Shown piece by piece: positions 7,137 through 17,748 of a stretch of DNA of 64,000 nt (positions are counted from its first letter, which is position 1; each line of letters begins with the position of its first letter). Both the position numbers and the translations under genes were made by a program. Source of the DNA: Chitinophaga sp. GbtcB8 (lineage in GTDB: Bacteria > Bacteroidota > Bacteroidia > Chitinophagales > Chitinophagaceae); NCBI RefSeq assembly GCF_019091455.1, contig NZ_JAGXJN010000031.1, positions 45,769 through 109,768 on the forward strand, in the 5' to 3' direction. A model generated the notes under the pieces. It made no database searches and was not told the origin of the DNA. It saw only the letters and a program-made list of their open reading frames with translations.

Positions 7137-9215
7137 CTAACGGGTAATCACATCCAGCTCTGCATAACCTGCCGCATCGTTCTGCTGGGTATTGTGTAAC
7201 GCACGCAGCCTGATATAACGGGCTTTTACCGGCTTAAATTCCTTCACCTGCCACAATGGGTTATTTTTAATATTGGAAAACTCTCCTTCATCTGCTATTT
7301 TCCATTCTTTATTATCTTCTGATACATAGAACTGGTAGTGCGTAATAATCCCCTCTGTGCTGCCCTGGCCGGGCAGATATTTGAAACCGGATACATTCTC
7401 TGTTTTACCCATATCAATATCAATATCTGCCGGCAGCTTTTTGTCACGTTCCTGGTACCATGCCGTTGCAGGGTCCCCGTCTATCACACGGTTAACTTTA
7501 TCGTCCTTAATACCTGATATTTTCCAGTCCTTCCTGGATATGTCAAATTTCTCCCCTGCTACGGCACTGCTTTTTTTCGATATGGGATCATAAACGATCG
7601 CCTTTACGTTCACTTTTCCATCCGTTTGTACAGGTCCTTCGTACCGCTTTGCATCCTTTGTGGGCTGGCTGCCATCCAGTGTATAATAAATAACAGATCC
7701 CTTATCAGCGGGCCTGATATACACTGTCCCCGACTGATCCCTGATAATTTCAGGGGCTATCAGAATAGGAGGTGCATTATATACTCCTATATTGGATATG
7801 AGCGGGCAGCTTTTTGCAGCTGTAATGGTAAAACGTAGCTGTGCAGCAGTTACAGCCGGAAAAAGCAGGATACGTTTGTAACCAATAGTAGTTCCATTAG
7901 CCAGCTCTTTCCAGCTGCCACCAACCAACCCCTCAACCTTAAAAGCTTTTACCCGCTGGCCTAATCTTATATATTCCTGGGCGAGAAAACGGTTAAAAGT
8001 AGTGGGCTTGCCAAAGTCTATAGTTAGCGATGCGGCTGTTATTGCATCATCGGTTGCCCAATAGGTGTTCTTATTTCCGTCCACTGCCATACTTGCGCCG
8101 AATGTTTTTACATTACCGCGCACATTTGAAGCGCTCACTTTTTTCTTTTCAGCAAAGTTCACCGCAAATGCTTCCTTTACGGCTTTTGCCAGCGCCAGCA
8201 CCGCCTTCTCATCTGTTTCATGGATCAGGCCTCTCCTGTCCACAGGAAAGTTCAGCAACAGGGCGCCGTTACGTCCAAAAGAGCTGTAGTAGGTGTTCAG
8301 CAGATCGGGCAGGGATTTTACGCGGCTGTCTTCATAGGCATGATAGAACCATCCGGGACGGATGGAGGTATTAACCTCAGCCGGCACCCAGGAATCACCG
8401 TTCTCCACGCCATGATGTAACATATCATACGGTACTTCTCCGGTAGCATTCAGCAGGCTCCAGTTCGTTTCCCCCACATAACCACCCTCTGTGCCTACCC
8501 AGCGCAGGTCGCCGCGCTCCCCGCCGTCGTTCCATATAACGATCTTTGGCTGCAGCTGGCGTATGAGCTTATAAGTGTTCTTCCAGTCATAATAGGTAGT
8601 CCGGTCTATTTTCCGGGTTTCCCTGGCGCCGCCGTAATAACCCGAACCACCATTAGCTCCGTCAAACCATATTTCAAAAATATCCCCATAGTTTGTAAGC
8701 AGCTCTTTCAGCTGATTCCTGAAGTAAGTGATGTATTCCGGTGTTCCATACACCGCGCTGTTCCGGTCCCAGGGAGATAAATAAATACCCAGCTTCAGGC
8801 CATATTCCTTACACGCATTTGCCAGGTCACGAACAATATCCCCTTTGCCACCGCGCCAGGAAGAATTTTTAACAGAATATTCGGTGTACTTTGATGGCCA
8901 TAAACAAAATCCTGAATGGTGTTTGGCTGTAAGAATAATACCCTTCATACCCGCCTCTTTACAAACACGGGCCCACTGACGGCAATCCAGGTTTACGGGG
9001 TTAAAAATTTTAGGATCGTCTTCACCATATCCCCACTCCTGGTCTGTAAAAGTATTGGTAGATAAATGGATGAATGCGTAATATTCCATTTCCTGCCATT
9101 TCATCTGGTTTTCAGAGGGAACCGGACCGCAGAGACCGGGGGCGGTGGTTTGAGCATAACCACTCACAGCTAAACATGCTATTACCGTTATTGCCTTACA
9201 AATTTTCCGAATCAT
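7137..9215 (-). CDS. GH29 alpha-L-fucosidase with accessory carbohydrate-binding domains, secreted
   Basis: A 692-residue protein with a signal peptide to about residue 22 (SGYAQ). Residues ~35-345 are a GH29 barrel: YYAFIHLSTNTFTDQEW, the HHSGFCLWPSKYTEYSV signature, and the nucleophile region FEIWFDGANGG with Asp185. Downstream come a discoidin/F5-8C-like domain (~355-475), a chitobiase-C-terminal-like beta domain (~485-565, IYYTLDGSQPT) and a second discoidin-like domain to the end. GH29 enzymes release terminal alpha-L-fucose; in this locus the likely source is fucosylated xyloglucan side chains. It is the last minus-strand gene of the locus. A 140-base gap from GH39, larger than other gaps in the operon, leaves room for its own promoter, but I see no convincing -7 box. 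Confidence 0.9.
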   Translation of the reverse strand: MIRKICKAITVIACLAVSGYAQTTAPGLCGPVPSENQMKWQEMEYYAFIHLSTNTFTDQEWGYGEDDPKIFNPVNLDCRQWARVCKEAGMKGIILTAKHHSGFCLWPSKYTEYSVKNSSWRGGKGDIVRDLANACKEYGLKLGIYLSPWDRNSAVYGTPEYITYFRNQLKELLTNYGDIFEIWFDGANGGSGYYGGARETRKIDRTTYYDWKNTYKLIRQLQPKIVIWNDGGERGDLRWVGTEGGYVGETNWSLLNATGEVPYDMLHHGVENGDSWVPAEVNTSIRPGWFYHAYEDSRVKSLPDLLNTYYSSFGRNGALLLNFPVDRRGLIHETDEKAVLALAKAVKEAFAVNFAEKKKVSASNVRGNVKTFGASMAVDGNKNTYWATDDAITAASLTIDFGKPTTFNRFLAQEYIRLGQRVKAFKVEGLVGGSWKELANGTTIGYKRILLFPAVTAAQLRFTITAAKSCPLISNIGVYNAPPILIAPEIIRDQSGTVYIRPADKGSVIYYTLDGSQPTKDAKRYEGPVQTDGKVNVKAIVYDPISKKSSAVAGEKFDISRKDWKISGIKDDKVNRVIDGDPATAWYQERDKKLPADIDIDMGKTENVSGFKYLPGQGSTEGIITHYQFYVSEDNKEWKIADEGEFSNIKNNPLWQVKEFKPVKARYIRLRALHNTQQNDAAGYAELDVITR

Positions 9216-9355
9216 ACTATTATTAATCTTTAGCTCAAAGTATTATTTCCCTCTAATCTACTTTAATAATCTTAGATGTTTTTAACCAATTCTGCAGCAT
9301 GCATTGGATAACATGCGTAAGGAGTTTTTCATAACATTCGTGGTTTTCAGGGTGG

Positions 9356-10948
9356 TTAAATTCTTATTAAATTCAGAAAGTAAACATCGTTCTCTCGGAT
9401 TTCCAGCTCCTTTGAAAAAGGGGTTCCTTCTTTCACTTTTATGATCTCTTTTGAAACCGGCCTGCCGTCATTCTGCGATTTAATCTGCTCCACCTGCTGC
9501 CTGGTAAGCTGTGCGGGTTTCTCCAGGGAGAGATAAGTGGAATAAGCATCGTTGCAGTGATAACCTACTTTATATACTTCAAGCGCATACGTTCCGGCAG
9601 GTACGTTTGCAATATTGAGCTTCAATTTTCCTTTTGGCTTTGAAGGAAGATCACGGATATAATATTGCTGATTATGTACGGAATCTCCAGGATGCGTGTT
9701 GGTAAAATCCCAGGCCAGCGCCTGTATATTTCCGGTTGAATCCCTGCAAACCCATGAAGTGGGATCTGTATTTGCCAATTCAATATTTCCCAGCCGGTTC
9801 ATAAACTGGTATGCATAGAATACAGGTTTGTTAATACCCTGGATGTTCAGCATTCCAAAACCTCCATGAAAGGGTGTAAAGCGGGGGCCGGGCTCTTCAA
9901 AAATATCTGTAAACACCCAGTACGACATTGAGCTGGCAGCCGTACCAACCTGTTTCAGCTTTTGCAGTACATAGGCTGCTTCGTGATAGCTGTCATGAAT
10001 AGGATCAGCCGGAGTATAGGATGCGCTCCATTCGGTGTAATGGAGCTCCAGGTCAGGCATTGACGAAGCGGCAATTTCTTTTCGTGACTGCAGCACATCA
10101 CCACTCACACTCATGGGGCTTTTATCGAGCACGGTACCTGAATTGCCAAATTCGTCGAGATATCCCTGCTTTACACCATAGGCATGAGTGCTTATAAAAT
10201 CTATAGGTACATTATTCTTCCGGCAGTATGCAATCATTTCCGGTTCCCAGGCAGCACCGGCGGTTCCCGGCCCTCCAACGCGATAAGATGAATTAACGCT
10301 TTTAATAGCTTTAGCACTATAGGTGTATAATTTGAAGTAGTCTTCCTGCGTCCCTGCCCAGAAACCATCCAGGTTAGGCTCATTCCAAACTTCAAAATAC
10401 CAGGTCTTTACTTCGCTGGCGCCGTAACGTTCTGTAAAATGCCGGGTAAGATCCTGCACCAGTGCGCCCCATTTTTCGTAATCCTTCGGAGGAGTTACAT
10501 TACCCCGCCACCAGAAGATGGTTTTGGAGCCACTGGCCAGCGCCGAAGGCATAAAGCCCAGCTCAATAAAGGGTTTCATGCCAATGCTTTGTAAAAAATC
10601 AACCAAAGCATCAATATACATATAGTTGTAAACCGGCTTACCTTTACTATCCTCTGTATATACAGCCATGTCATCTGTTAACAGCCCGTGCATGCGGATA
10701 TACCTGAAACCACATTCTTTTCTTACATATGCAAGCTGCTGCTGCCAATCTGCCCGTAACCCTTCGTTGGCACGGCCTGCGCCCACACACTCATTGAACA
10801 TGGTATTGAGCTTCCCTGCTGTTTTGTTGAAATCAATATTAATTGCCCGTTCCTGCACGGCCAGCCCGCTGCGTTTTGCCGTTTGGGCAACCAGTGTTCC
10901 TGAAATGGAAGCAAACAGGGTCGTCAACAGGATTAGATTCTTTTTCAT
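9356..10948 (-). CDS. GH39-like glycoside hydrolase (beta-xylosidase/arabinosidase type), secreted
   Basis: A 530-residue protein with a signal peptide (cleavage near LVAQ, residue 22). The catalytic barrel shows the clan GH-A pair: acid/base Glu190 in FEVWNEPNLDGFW and nucleophile Glu306 in LHYTEWSAS. The phrase RYIRMHGLLTDDMAVY and the WNEPN motif are typical of GH39 beta-xylosidases. A C-terminal beta-sandwich follows. It sits 27 bases downstream of the GH42 gene and is probably cotranscribed. GH39 is not part of the best-studied xyloglucan loci; it may remove beta-linked xylose or an arabinosyl substituent. Family assignment is good; exact substrate is inferred. Confidence 0.82.
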   Translation of the reverse strand: MKKNLILLTTLFASISGTLVAQTAKRSGLAVQERAINIDFNKTAGKLNTMFNECVGAGRANEGLRADWQQQLAYVRKECGFRYIRMHGLLTDDMAVYTEDSKGKPVYNYMYIDALVDFLQSIGMKPFIELGFMPSALASGSKTIFWWRGNVTPPKDYEKWGALVQDLTRHFTERYGASEVKTWYFEVWNEPNLDGFWAGTQEDYFKLYTYSAKAIKSVNSSYRVGGPGTAGAAWEPEMIAYCRKNNVPIDFISTHAYGVKQGYLDEFGNSGTVLDKSPMSVSGDVLQSRKEIAASSMPDLELHYTEWSASYTPADPIHDSYHEAAYVLQKLKQVGTAASSMSYWVFTDIFEEPGPRFTPFHGGFGMLNIQGINKPVFYAYQFMNRLGNIELANTDPTSWVCRDSTGNIQALAWDFTNTHPGDSVHNQQYYIRDLPSKPKGKLKLNIANVPAGTYALEVYKVGYHCNDAYSTYLSLEKPAQLTRQQVEQIKSQNDGRPVSKEIIKVKEGTPFSKELEIRENDVYFLNLIRI

Positions 10949-10975
10949 TCTTAAAGCCTTTTATCTTTCTTATAA

Positions 10976-13063
10976 CTATTCAGTCCAGACCAGCACTCCA
11001 CCGGGTTGCAATACTTTTTCACCTACCATAATCCTGGCTGTTCCAGGCATGTTCATGGTATAACTATCCGGGGAATAATTTACCGCTACATAAAAACCAT
11101 CCCGCCAGTAAACATATATGCCGGGCGGATAATTTTCAGTGGCAGCGCCTGCACTGGTATAAATGCCGCGCAGCACGTCCTGTTCCAGTTTTGAATCATC
11201 TGTATCCACACCTATATAGGTTACAGTGCCTTTACCAACCTTATGTTTTACTACTGCTGCTTTTCCTTTATAAAACTGGTTATCGAATACAGCAAGTGTT
11301 TCCGTGTTCTTATCCGGCGCCAGCAGATCGGCCCAGTTGTTCCAGCCGTAATGGTCCTGTCCCATAAGGATCTCTCCTTTGCCGGTATTTGAAAGCATAT
11401 CGGTTGCTTTTACCTGCGCCCCTATAAGTGCGGATATGGGAGCAGCCCATTCCGCCTCCCAAAAATGTCCCACGCGGTCTTTGGTTGCGGTACGGCAGGT
11501 AATGATCAAATGCCCTCCATTTGCCGCATATTCACTCCATTTCTTCACCAAAGCACTGTCAGCCATTTCGTAGGCTGGTACTATCACAAACCTGTATTTA
11601 GACAGGTCAGCGGTTTCGGGGATCACATCTGCCGGCGCACCGAATGATTTTGCTATTTCAAGGAATTTAACCGGGTAATTCCAGGTATCCCATTGCCAGG
11701 TTTGTTTTTGCCGGTCAATAGTCCAGTAATTTTCCAGGTTCCACAGAATGGCCGTTGACCGGGCGGCCAGCTTTGCCGGCATGGTAACACCCGGCTTATA
11801 TTGTTTGCGCAGCGCTTTTATTTCTTTCATGAATTGCATATACTCCTCACCGCCCTGTGAAGGGGTTACACCATCCGGTTGTATTACGCCGGCATGGTAT
11901 TGCTCTGCACTATAATTGATCTGGCGGAACCGGTAAGAAGAGGCCAGTTTTCCACCTGCAGCAAAGGTGTGGTACAGCCACATACGTACGGTACCCGGTA
12001 AAAGCAGCGGGTTGTAGCTGCCCCAGTTCACCGGCCCGGGCTGAATTTCCATTACGCCGGATACGCCACCTACGGTTTTATAATATTCAGCGGCAAAGAG
12101 AATTACCTTACTGTTTCCCAAACGAAAGCCCAGCTCCCCGATATTATTGCTGCCTCCATTCGGATAAGCGGTATAAGTGGCAAAATCAAGCTTATTCGTC
12201 CGCCGCGGATCAGCACCTGTGGAAACCGCTGTATAGTTGGTTGTTACAAACTGCTCCTTAGAAATGTAGCTCCGCAATGTTGCTGCCTCAAAATCCAGGA
12301 ACTCCGCCTGGGCATCTGCCGAATATCTTTTAAAATCAAGCAAGGCATGCGGGTTATTGCCCCACCAGCCTACCAGGTTGGTATTAGGAATGATAACCTG
12401 GTCAAAACTATCGTACCACTGGCTCCAGAACGCAGCGCCCCAGGCAGCATTCAATGCCTCAATGGTTTTGTATTTGCTCTTTAGCCATTGCCGGAAGGCT
12501 TCCTGCGAAGAGGGACTATAATCGGGTTTAGCATCCGGCTCATTATCCAGCTGCCAGCCGGTCACATTTTTATGCTGTCCATAGCGTTTAGCCATTTCTG
12601 TTACAATGGCTGCTACAAACCGCCGGTAGGCAGGATTAACAATTGACCCTAACCCGCGTGTGCCATGCTCAGCGCGGATATAATGGCCATCCATTACAAA
12701 AGTTTCAGGATATTTAACCCTCATCCAGGCAGGGGTGGCTGCAGAAGGTGTGCACATCATCACTTTCAGGTTGTATTTCGTGCAAAGCGCTATTACCTTA
12801 TCCAGCCAGTTAAATTCAAATTTCCCTTCTTCGGGTTCCATTTTAAACCAGGCAAACTCCGCCAGGTGCACAAACTCATAACCCATACCGGCAATCTTCT
12901 TTATATCCCGTTCCCATTGATTTTCGTTCCAATGCTCAGGATAATAATAGATGCCGGTTGTGATGAGATCTTTCTCAGGAAAAAAGCGGTTGCCTTCCTG
13001 CGCAGCTGCGTTTAATCCTGAGATCAGAAGAGTTATAACAAAGAGTATTGCGTATTTATTCAT
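10976..13063 (-). CDS. GH42 beta-galactosidase, secreted
   Basis: A 695-residue protein if started at the ATG at 13063, which gives a clean signal peptide (MNKYAILFVITLLISGLNAAAQ). An upstream in-frame ATG at 13141 would add 26 residues lying inside the GH2 gene. The chosen start overlaps the GH2 stop region by 8 bases (ATGAATAA), implying translational coupling. GH42 hallmarks are present: acid/base Glu175 in WQLDNEPD and nucleophile Glu339 in VMEIQPGPVNW, then a glutamine-amidotransferase-like trimerization domain (~410-600) and a small beta domain. It should release beta-galactose, for example from galactosylated xyloglucan side chains, in the periplasm. Confidence 0.9.
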   Translation of the reverse strand: MNKYAILFVITLLISGLNAAAQEGNRFFPEKDLITTGIYYYPEHWNENQWERDIKKIAGMGYEFVHLAEFAWFKMEPEEGKFEFNWLDKVIALCTKYNLKVMMCTPSAATPAWMRVKYPETFVMDGHYIRAEHGTRGLGSIVNPAYRRFVAAIVTEMAKRYGQHKNVTGWQLDNEPDAKPDYSPSSQEAFRQWLKSKYKTIEALNAAWGAAFWSQWYDSFDQVIIPNTNLVGWWGNNPHALLDFKRYSADAQAEFLDFEAATLRSYISKEQFVTTNYTAVSTGADPRRTNKLDFATYTAYPNGGSNNIGELGFRLGNSKVILFAAEYYKTVGGVSGVMEIQPGPVNWGSYNPLLLPGTVRMWLYHTFAAGGKLASSYRFRQINYSAEQYHAGVIQPDGVTPSQGGEEYMQFMKEIKALRKQYKPGVTMPAKLAARSTAILWNLENYWTIDRQKQTWQWDTWNYPVKFLEIAKSFGAPADVIPETADLSKYRFVIVPAYEMADSALVKKWSEYAANGGHLIITCRTATKDRVGHFWEAEWAAPISALIGAQVKATDMLSNTGKGEILMGQDHYGWNNWADLLAPDKNTETLAVFDNQFYKGKAAVVKHKVGKGTVTYIGVDTDDSKLEQDVLRGIYTSAGAATENYPPGIYVYWRDGFYVAVNYSPDSYTMNMPGTARIMVGEKVLQPGGVLVWTE

Positions 13064-15521
13064 CTGAAGATCTGTTGTTTGTAATAGTATTTGCTTTAAT
13101 GCTGATAGTACTTTCCGGCAAACCGGGTGAACTAACCGCAAGCTTAATATCCCCGGTACGCTGCGTACTGCGGATCACAGCTAATGCCCTTCCGTGCCAT
13201 GCTTTACGTGAATCCCCTACATAGGGATCAGTATCTTTGATGTCGGCATTCGCTATTCCTGCAATAACCGCCGGTCCGTCTATTTTAAAATGCAAACGGT
13301 TTGCAGCATTGGGCTGAAATATTCCATCCTTGTCCGTTATTTCAATGGTAACATAAACCAGGTCCTCCCCGTTTGCCAGTATTTCTTTCCGGTCGGCAGT
13401 GAGTTTTATTGCTGCTGCAGCACCGGCCGTTTGGAGCGTGGCCGATCCAGCTTCCTTATTACTTTCCACACCAACTGCTTTCAGTACACCTGGTGAATAA
13501 GGCACAGAGAAGGTTGCCTTAAACTGTTGTTCAATGGTGGTTAGCTGTTCATCAATAAGCTTGTTGTTGAGGTAAAGCCGGACTTTGGGATATTTGGAAT
13601 AAACTTCCACCTGCACATTCCTGCCCTCAGATCCCGGCCATGTCCAGCTTTCCCAGGTAGGCCATACGGACCACCAGGTTTCTTTGATCTCAATGGGTTC
13701 CGGAGCCGGCTCCCTGACAGCCATGTAGAGCTTTTCATCATTATTATACAACATGCTTCTATAATGCGATATGGGTTTTCTCCATCCAACCAGGTCTATA
13801 TCACCACAATAAGCAGCATGCCAGGGGAAAAAATCATGCTCCCAATGTTCGCCGGGAACATCGCCGGAGTAGTACCAGCGGCCTATTCCCGATTCGCCCA
13901 GGTAATCAATGGCTGTCCACACAAAATCTCCGATAACATAACTGTTATCCTGTACCAGCTTCCAGTTTGTAAAGGCATCTTTCGGGTAGGATTCCGTTTG
14001 AACGATCATACGTGAAGGAACCCGTTGATGGTCTGAGGGTGCAGCAAACAGGTGATAATTATAACCGGCAACATCGTGTACCGCCATCAGCGGATCAAAC
14101 GCTGCCCAATCCTTACCATTTTCTACAATAGCCGATGTAACGGGGCGTGAACTATCTATTTTCTTTATACATTCTGCAAGCATTTTTGCAGTATTTACTG
14201 CTTCAGGCTCACTTCTCTCCGGTATCTCATTACCTATACTCCACATAATAACAGCGGGATGATTACGATCGCGCAGCACCATTGATCCCAGATCACGGCT
14301 CCACCACTTATCAAAATACATGGCATAATCATGCTTTGTTTTTCCCTTTCTCCAGCAATCAAATGCTTCATCCATCACCAGCATACCCAATTTATCACAA
14401 GCATCTAAAAAAGCTTCGGAAGGGGGATTATGGGAAGTTCTTACCGCGTTGAACCCGGCAGCCTTCAGCTGCTCAACCTTGCGTTCCTCTGCACGGTCAA
14501 AAGCGGCAGCGCCTAAGCAACCATTATCATGATGGGCACAGCCACCGTTTATTTTTACCGTTTTGCCATTAAGCTGAAACCCATTTTCAGCAGTAAACTT
14601 TATAGAACGGATGCCGAAAGCGGTTTGGGTATCGTCCACTACCTTTTTATCCTGTAACACCTGGATCTGTGCCTGGTATAAATTGGGAGCCTCCGGTGAC
14701 CAAAGCAAAGGCGCCGGTACCTGTATGGTTTGGGTAATTTCCTTTTCACTATTAGCGGGCAGCTCCACCTTCACCTGGTCGGCGCCTGCATTTTTTGAAT
14801 TTTTATTCCAGAGAAGGGTTTTAAGCACAATACTTTGGGCAGTAGCTGTTTCATTTTTCACCTGCGTTCTTACCTGTACAGCTGCCTTTTTTGAAGTAAC
14901 ATCGGGCGTTGAAATTGCAACACCCCATTGCGCCACATGCACGGGGCCCGTAACCATCATCCAAACATGGCGATAGATCCCGGAGCCGCTATACCAGCGG
15001 CTGTTCATCTGCTGAGAATTATCTACCCTTACTGCTATAACATTCTCCTGCCCAAACTCCAAAAAAGGGGAAAGGTCATAACTAAACGAAGAATAGCCGT
15101 ATGGGTAAATACCAAGAGATTGCCCATTGATAAAAACCTCGGAGTTCATGTAAACACCCTCGAAATAAATGGAGATATGTTTATCCTTCCATTCCCCCGG
15201 AACCTGAAAGGTTTTCCGGTACCAGCCTACACCTGCAGGAAAGTATCCGCCTCCACCTCCCGTTGGATTTTTGGGACTTATATTTCCTTCTATGCTCCAA
15301 TCATGCGGTAAATTGAGGTTACGCCAACCTTCATCTCTGAAGTCTTTTAACCTGGCTTCAGGAATATCGCCTAAAAAGAACTTCCAGCTATCATCAAATA
15401 ATTGCTTCCGGACAAGAGGGCCGGAAGGATCTGCTTTGGGTAAAGCTATCCGGGCATAACATAACGACTGGAAAAAAAATGTTGCAATCAATGCCGCTAC
15501 AACTCCTGTAAACTTTTTCAT
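13056..15521 (-). CDS. GH2 beta-galactosidase-like enzyme with DUF4982 domain, secreted
   Basis: An 821-residue protein with a signal peptide (to about residue 23). Domains in order: GH2 jelly-roll (~40-190), immunoglobulin-like domain (~200-305), GH2 barrel (~310-590), DUF4982-like domain (~620-690, WWSVWPTWESWTWPG) and a C-terminal immunoglobulin-like domain. The catalytic acid/base is Glu432 in MWSIGNEIPER and the nucleophile Glu510 in VQTESYP. GH2 enzymes of this layout are usually beta-galactosidases, and a GH2 galactosidase is a standard member of xyloglucan loci, where it removes galactose from the side chain. It lies 21 bases after GH3, and its 3' end overlaps the GH42 start. Having both GH2 and GH42 suggests different linkages or some redundancy. 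Confidence 0.9.
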   Translation of the reverse strand: MKKFTGVVAALIATFFFQSLCYARIALPKADPSGPLVRKQLFDDSWKFFLGDIPEARLKDFRDEGWRNLNLPHDWSIEGNISPKNPTGGGGGYFPAGVGWYRKTFQVPGEWKDKHISIYFEGVYMNSEVFINGQSLGIYPYGYSSFSYDLSPFLEFGQENVIAVRVDNSQQMNSRWYSGSGIYRHVWMMVTGPVHVAQWGVAISTPDVTSKKAAVQVRTQVKNETATAQSIVLKTLLWNKNSKNAGADQVKVELPANSEKEITQTIQVPAPLLWSPEAPNLYQAQIQVLQDKKVVDDTQTAFGIRSIKFTAENGFQLNGKTVKINGGCAHHDNGCLGAAAFDRAEERKVEQLKAAGFNAVRTSHNPPSEAFLDACDKLGMLVMDEAFDCWRKGKTKHDYAMYFDKWWSRDLGSMVLRDRNHPAVIMWSIGNEIPERSEPEAVNTAKMLAECIKKIDSSRPVTSAIVENGKDWAAFDPLMAVHDVAGYNYHLFAAPSDHQRVPSRMIVQTESYPKDAFTNWKLVQDNSYVIGDFVWTAIDYLGESGIGRWYYSGDVPGEHWEHDFFPWHAAYCGDIDLVGWRKPISHYRSMLYNNDEKLYMAVREPAPEPIEIKETWWSVWPTWESWTWPGSEGRNVQVEVYSKYPKVRLYLNNKLIDEQLTTIEQQFKATFSVPYSPGVLKAVGVESNKEAGSATLQTAGAAAAIKLTADRKEILANGEDLVYVTIEITDKDGIFQPNAANRLHFKIDGPAVIAGIANADIKDTDPYVGDSRKAWHGRALAVIRSTQRTGDIKLAVSSPGLPESTISIKANTITNNRSSDE

Positions 15522-15542
15522 GTATTACAATTCCTGTAAATT

Positions 15543-17732
15543 CTATTTAACTAAAATTTTCACCGAGCCTGAAATATTATTTGATGCATTGCCGATGTGT
15601 AATACAAATTCACCTGCTTCCACGTTCCAGGCCTTTTGGGCTTCGTCATAAAAAGCCAGATCCGCAACTTTTACATTCAGCTCAAGTGTTTTTGCTTCCC
15701 CAGGCCGCAGAAAAGTTTTTTCAAAAGCCTTCAGCTCTTTTCCGGGGCGCAAAACAGCACAAACCGGATCGCTGACGTAGAGCTGTGCAACCTCTGCTCC
15801 ATACCGGGAGCCTGTATTTTTTACGGTGCATTTTGCATGGATGGTCTCTCCTTTTCCATAGCTGGTTTTGTCCGTAGAAAAATGACTTATTGAAAAACCG
15901 GTATAAGAAAGCCCATAACCAAATGGGAATTGAGGAACAATTTTCTTTGTATCAAACCAACGGTATCCTACTAAAATATCTTCCTCATAATTTACCTGGA
16001 GGTTTTTACCCGGAAAATTGCCTAATGCATGAGCGGGTGATTGGTCCAGGGATACCGGCAATGTGAACGGCAGCTTACCGGATGGATTTACTTTACCGCT
16101 CAGCAGATCAGCAACAGCATTCCCGGCCTCCATTCCACCGAACCATGACCATAATATAGCAGGCACGCGATAAACAATCCCTGATAACTTTACCGGTGAA
16201 CCGGCAATAATAACAACCACTGTTTTAGGGTTTGCTTTGGCCACTTCACGGATCAGCACATCCTGCCCGTAAGGCAGGTCCATATTTTGCTTATCGGAAG
16301 ATTCTGTATCAAAATCATGATTTAAGCCTCCGAAAATGATCACAACTTCCGATTCCTTTGCCACTGCTACCGCTTCATCGATCAGCTTCCAGTTAACCCT
16401 ATCCGAGCTGGTTTGCCCGGCATTGCTGCCTTCTTTGAAAGTGGATTGCTTTTCATACCCCTGTGCAAAATTTATTTTCACCGCAGCTCCAAATTTTTTC
16501 CGGATAGCGTCCAGCGGAGTGATTTCATACAGGGCTTTTATTTCGGAGCTAAGCCCGCCATTGCAATGCTTACGTGTAGCATTATCTCCAATCACGGCAA
16601 TGGATCTTATTTTATTGAAATCCAGCGGAAGCAGGTGCCCGTTGTTTTGCAATAACACGGCTGCTTCAGCGGCATCGTTATATGCGGCCTGCTGATGCTG
16701 CGGCGTATTCATTGTTCCTTTTTCCCGTTTTTCTTCATCAAACATTTTTGTTTTTATCATCACCCGCAGCACATTTGCTACTTTTTCATCCACAATGGCC
16801 ACAGGCACTTTCCCTTCTTCCACTGCGCGGATCAATGGATCAGCGAAATACCATTCGTTGTAATCCCTTTTATCCGTTCCCATTTCCAGGTCAAGGCCGG
16901 TTAAGGCGGATTTTATGGTTGAATGTGCGGCCGCCCAGTCGGTCATCAGCACGCCTTTAAAACCAAATTCTTTACGAAGGATCTCCCTATTCAGATACTC
17001 ATTCTCAGCACACCAGTTCCCTCTGAACTTATTGTATGCGGCCATTACGGTGTAGGCTCCGCCTTCGGTTACCGACGCTTTAAATGCCGGCAAATAAATT
17101 TCACGCAATGCCCTTTCGCTCATATGCACGTCAATAGAATCCCTGTGCGTTTCCTGGTTATTAGCCAGCCAGTGTTTTACACTTACCGCCACATCTTTTG
17201 ACTGCAATGCTTTGATATAGGCAACCGACATTCTTGAAATAAGGAACGGATCTTCGCTCATGTACTCGAAATTCCTTCCACAAAGCGGCGAACGGATGAT
17301 GTTGATACCGGGCCCCAATAAGATATCTTTTTTCCGGAAACGTGCTTCTTCACCCAATACAATTCCACGCTCATAAGCCAGCCGGGGATTCCAGGTAGCT
17401 GCCAGGGCTGTACCTGGTGGGAAACAGGTAGCGGAATCATTGGTCCATCCGGCATAAGCCCAGTTATGCCGGTTTATTTCCGCACGCACGCCGTGAGGCC
17501 CATCGCTCAATGCCCATTCAGGAATACTTAATCTTTTTATTCCCGATACATAAAATTTTGAATTTCCATGCAGGAGGCTAACTTTTTCCGCCAGCGTCAT
17601 TTGGCTGATCCATGAGCGGATCTTTTCCTCCTGCATTTTTTCGTTTGTCAAAAGCTGCGCATGGGCCATACCTGCCATCATTACGCCTGCTAAACCGAGC
17701 ACAAATTGCCTTACTGCTTTTTTCAATTTCAT
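15543..17732 (-). CDS. GH3 beta-glucosidase-like enzyme, secreted
   Basis: A 729-residue protein with a signal peptide ending at AHAQ (residue 26). It has the usual GH3 layout: an N-terminal barrel with KHWLANNQE and the nucleophile Asp265 in GVLMTDWAAAHS, an alpha/beta sandwich domain (~370-580) and a C-terminal fibronectin-III-like domain (~620-715). Length is normal for the family. GH3 enzymes in these loci remove non-reducing-end glucose (or xylose) from oligosaccharides trimmed by the other exo-enzymes, acting in the periplasm. It lies between the GH5 and GH2 genes with gaps of 16 and 21 bases. The beta-glucosidase activity is inferred from locus context; GH3 also contains xylosidases. 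Confidence 0.9.
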   Translation of the reverse strand: MKLKKAVRQFVLGLAGVMMAGMAHAQLLTNEKMQEEKIRSWISQMTLAEKVSLLHGNSKFYVSGIKRLSIPEWALSDGPHGVRAEINRHNWAYAGWTNDSATCFPPGTALAATWNPRLAYERGIVLGEEARFRKKDILLGPGINIIRSPLCGRNFEYMSEDPFLISRMSVAYIKALQSKDVAVSVKHWLANNQETHRDSIDVHMSERALREIYLPAFKASVTEGGAYTVMAAYNKFRGNWCAENEYLNREILRKEFGFKGVLMTDWAAAHSTIKSALTGLDLEMGTDKRDYNEWYFADPLIRAVEEGKVPVAIVDEKVANVLRVMIKTKMFDEEKREKGTMNTPQHQQAAYNDAAEAAVLLQNNGHLLPLDFNKIRSIAVIGDNATRKHCNGGLSSEIKALYEITPLDAIRKKFGAAVKINFAQGYEKQSTFKEGSNAGQTSSDRVNWKLIDEAVAVAKESEVVIIFGGLNHDFDTESSDKQNMDLPYGQDVLIREVAKANPKTVVVIIAGSPVKLSGIVYRVPAILWSWFGGMEAGNAVADLLSGKVNPSGKLPFTLPVSLDQSPAHALGNFPGKNLQVNYEEDILVGYRWFDTKKIVPQFPFGYGLSYTGFSISHFSTDKTSYGKGETIHAKCTVKNTGSRYGAEVAQLYVSDPVCAVLRPGKELKAFEKTFLRPGEAKTLELNVKVADLAFYDEAQKAWNVEAGEFVLHIGNASNNISGSVKILVK

Positions 17733-17748
17733 TAAATTTCCAGTTCAG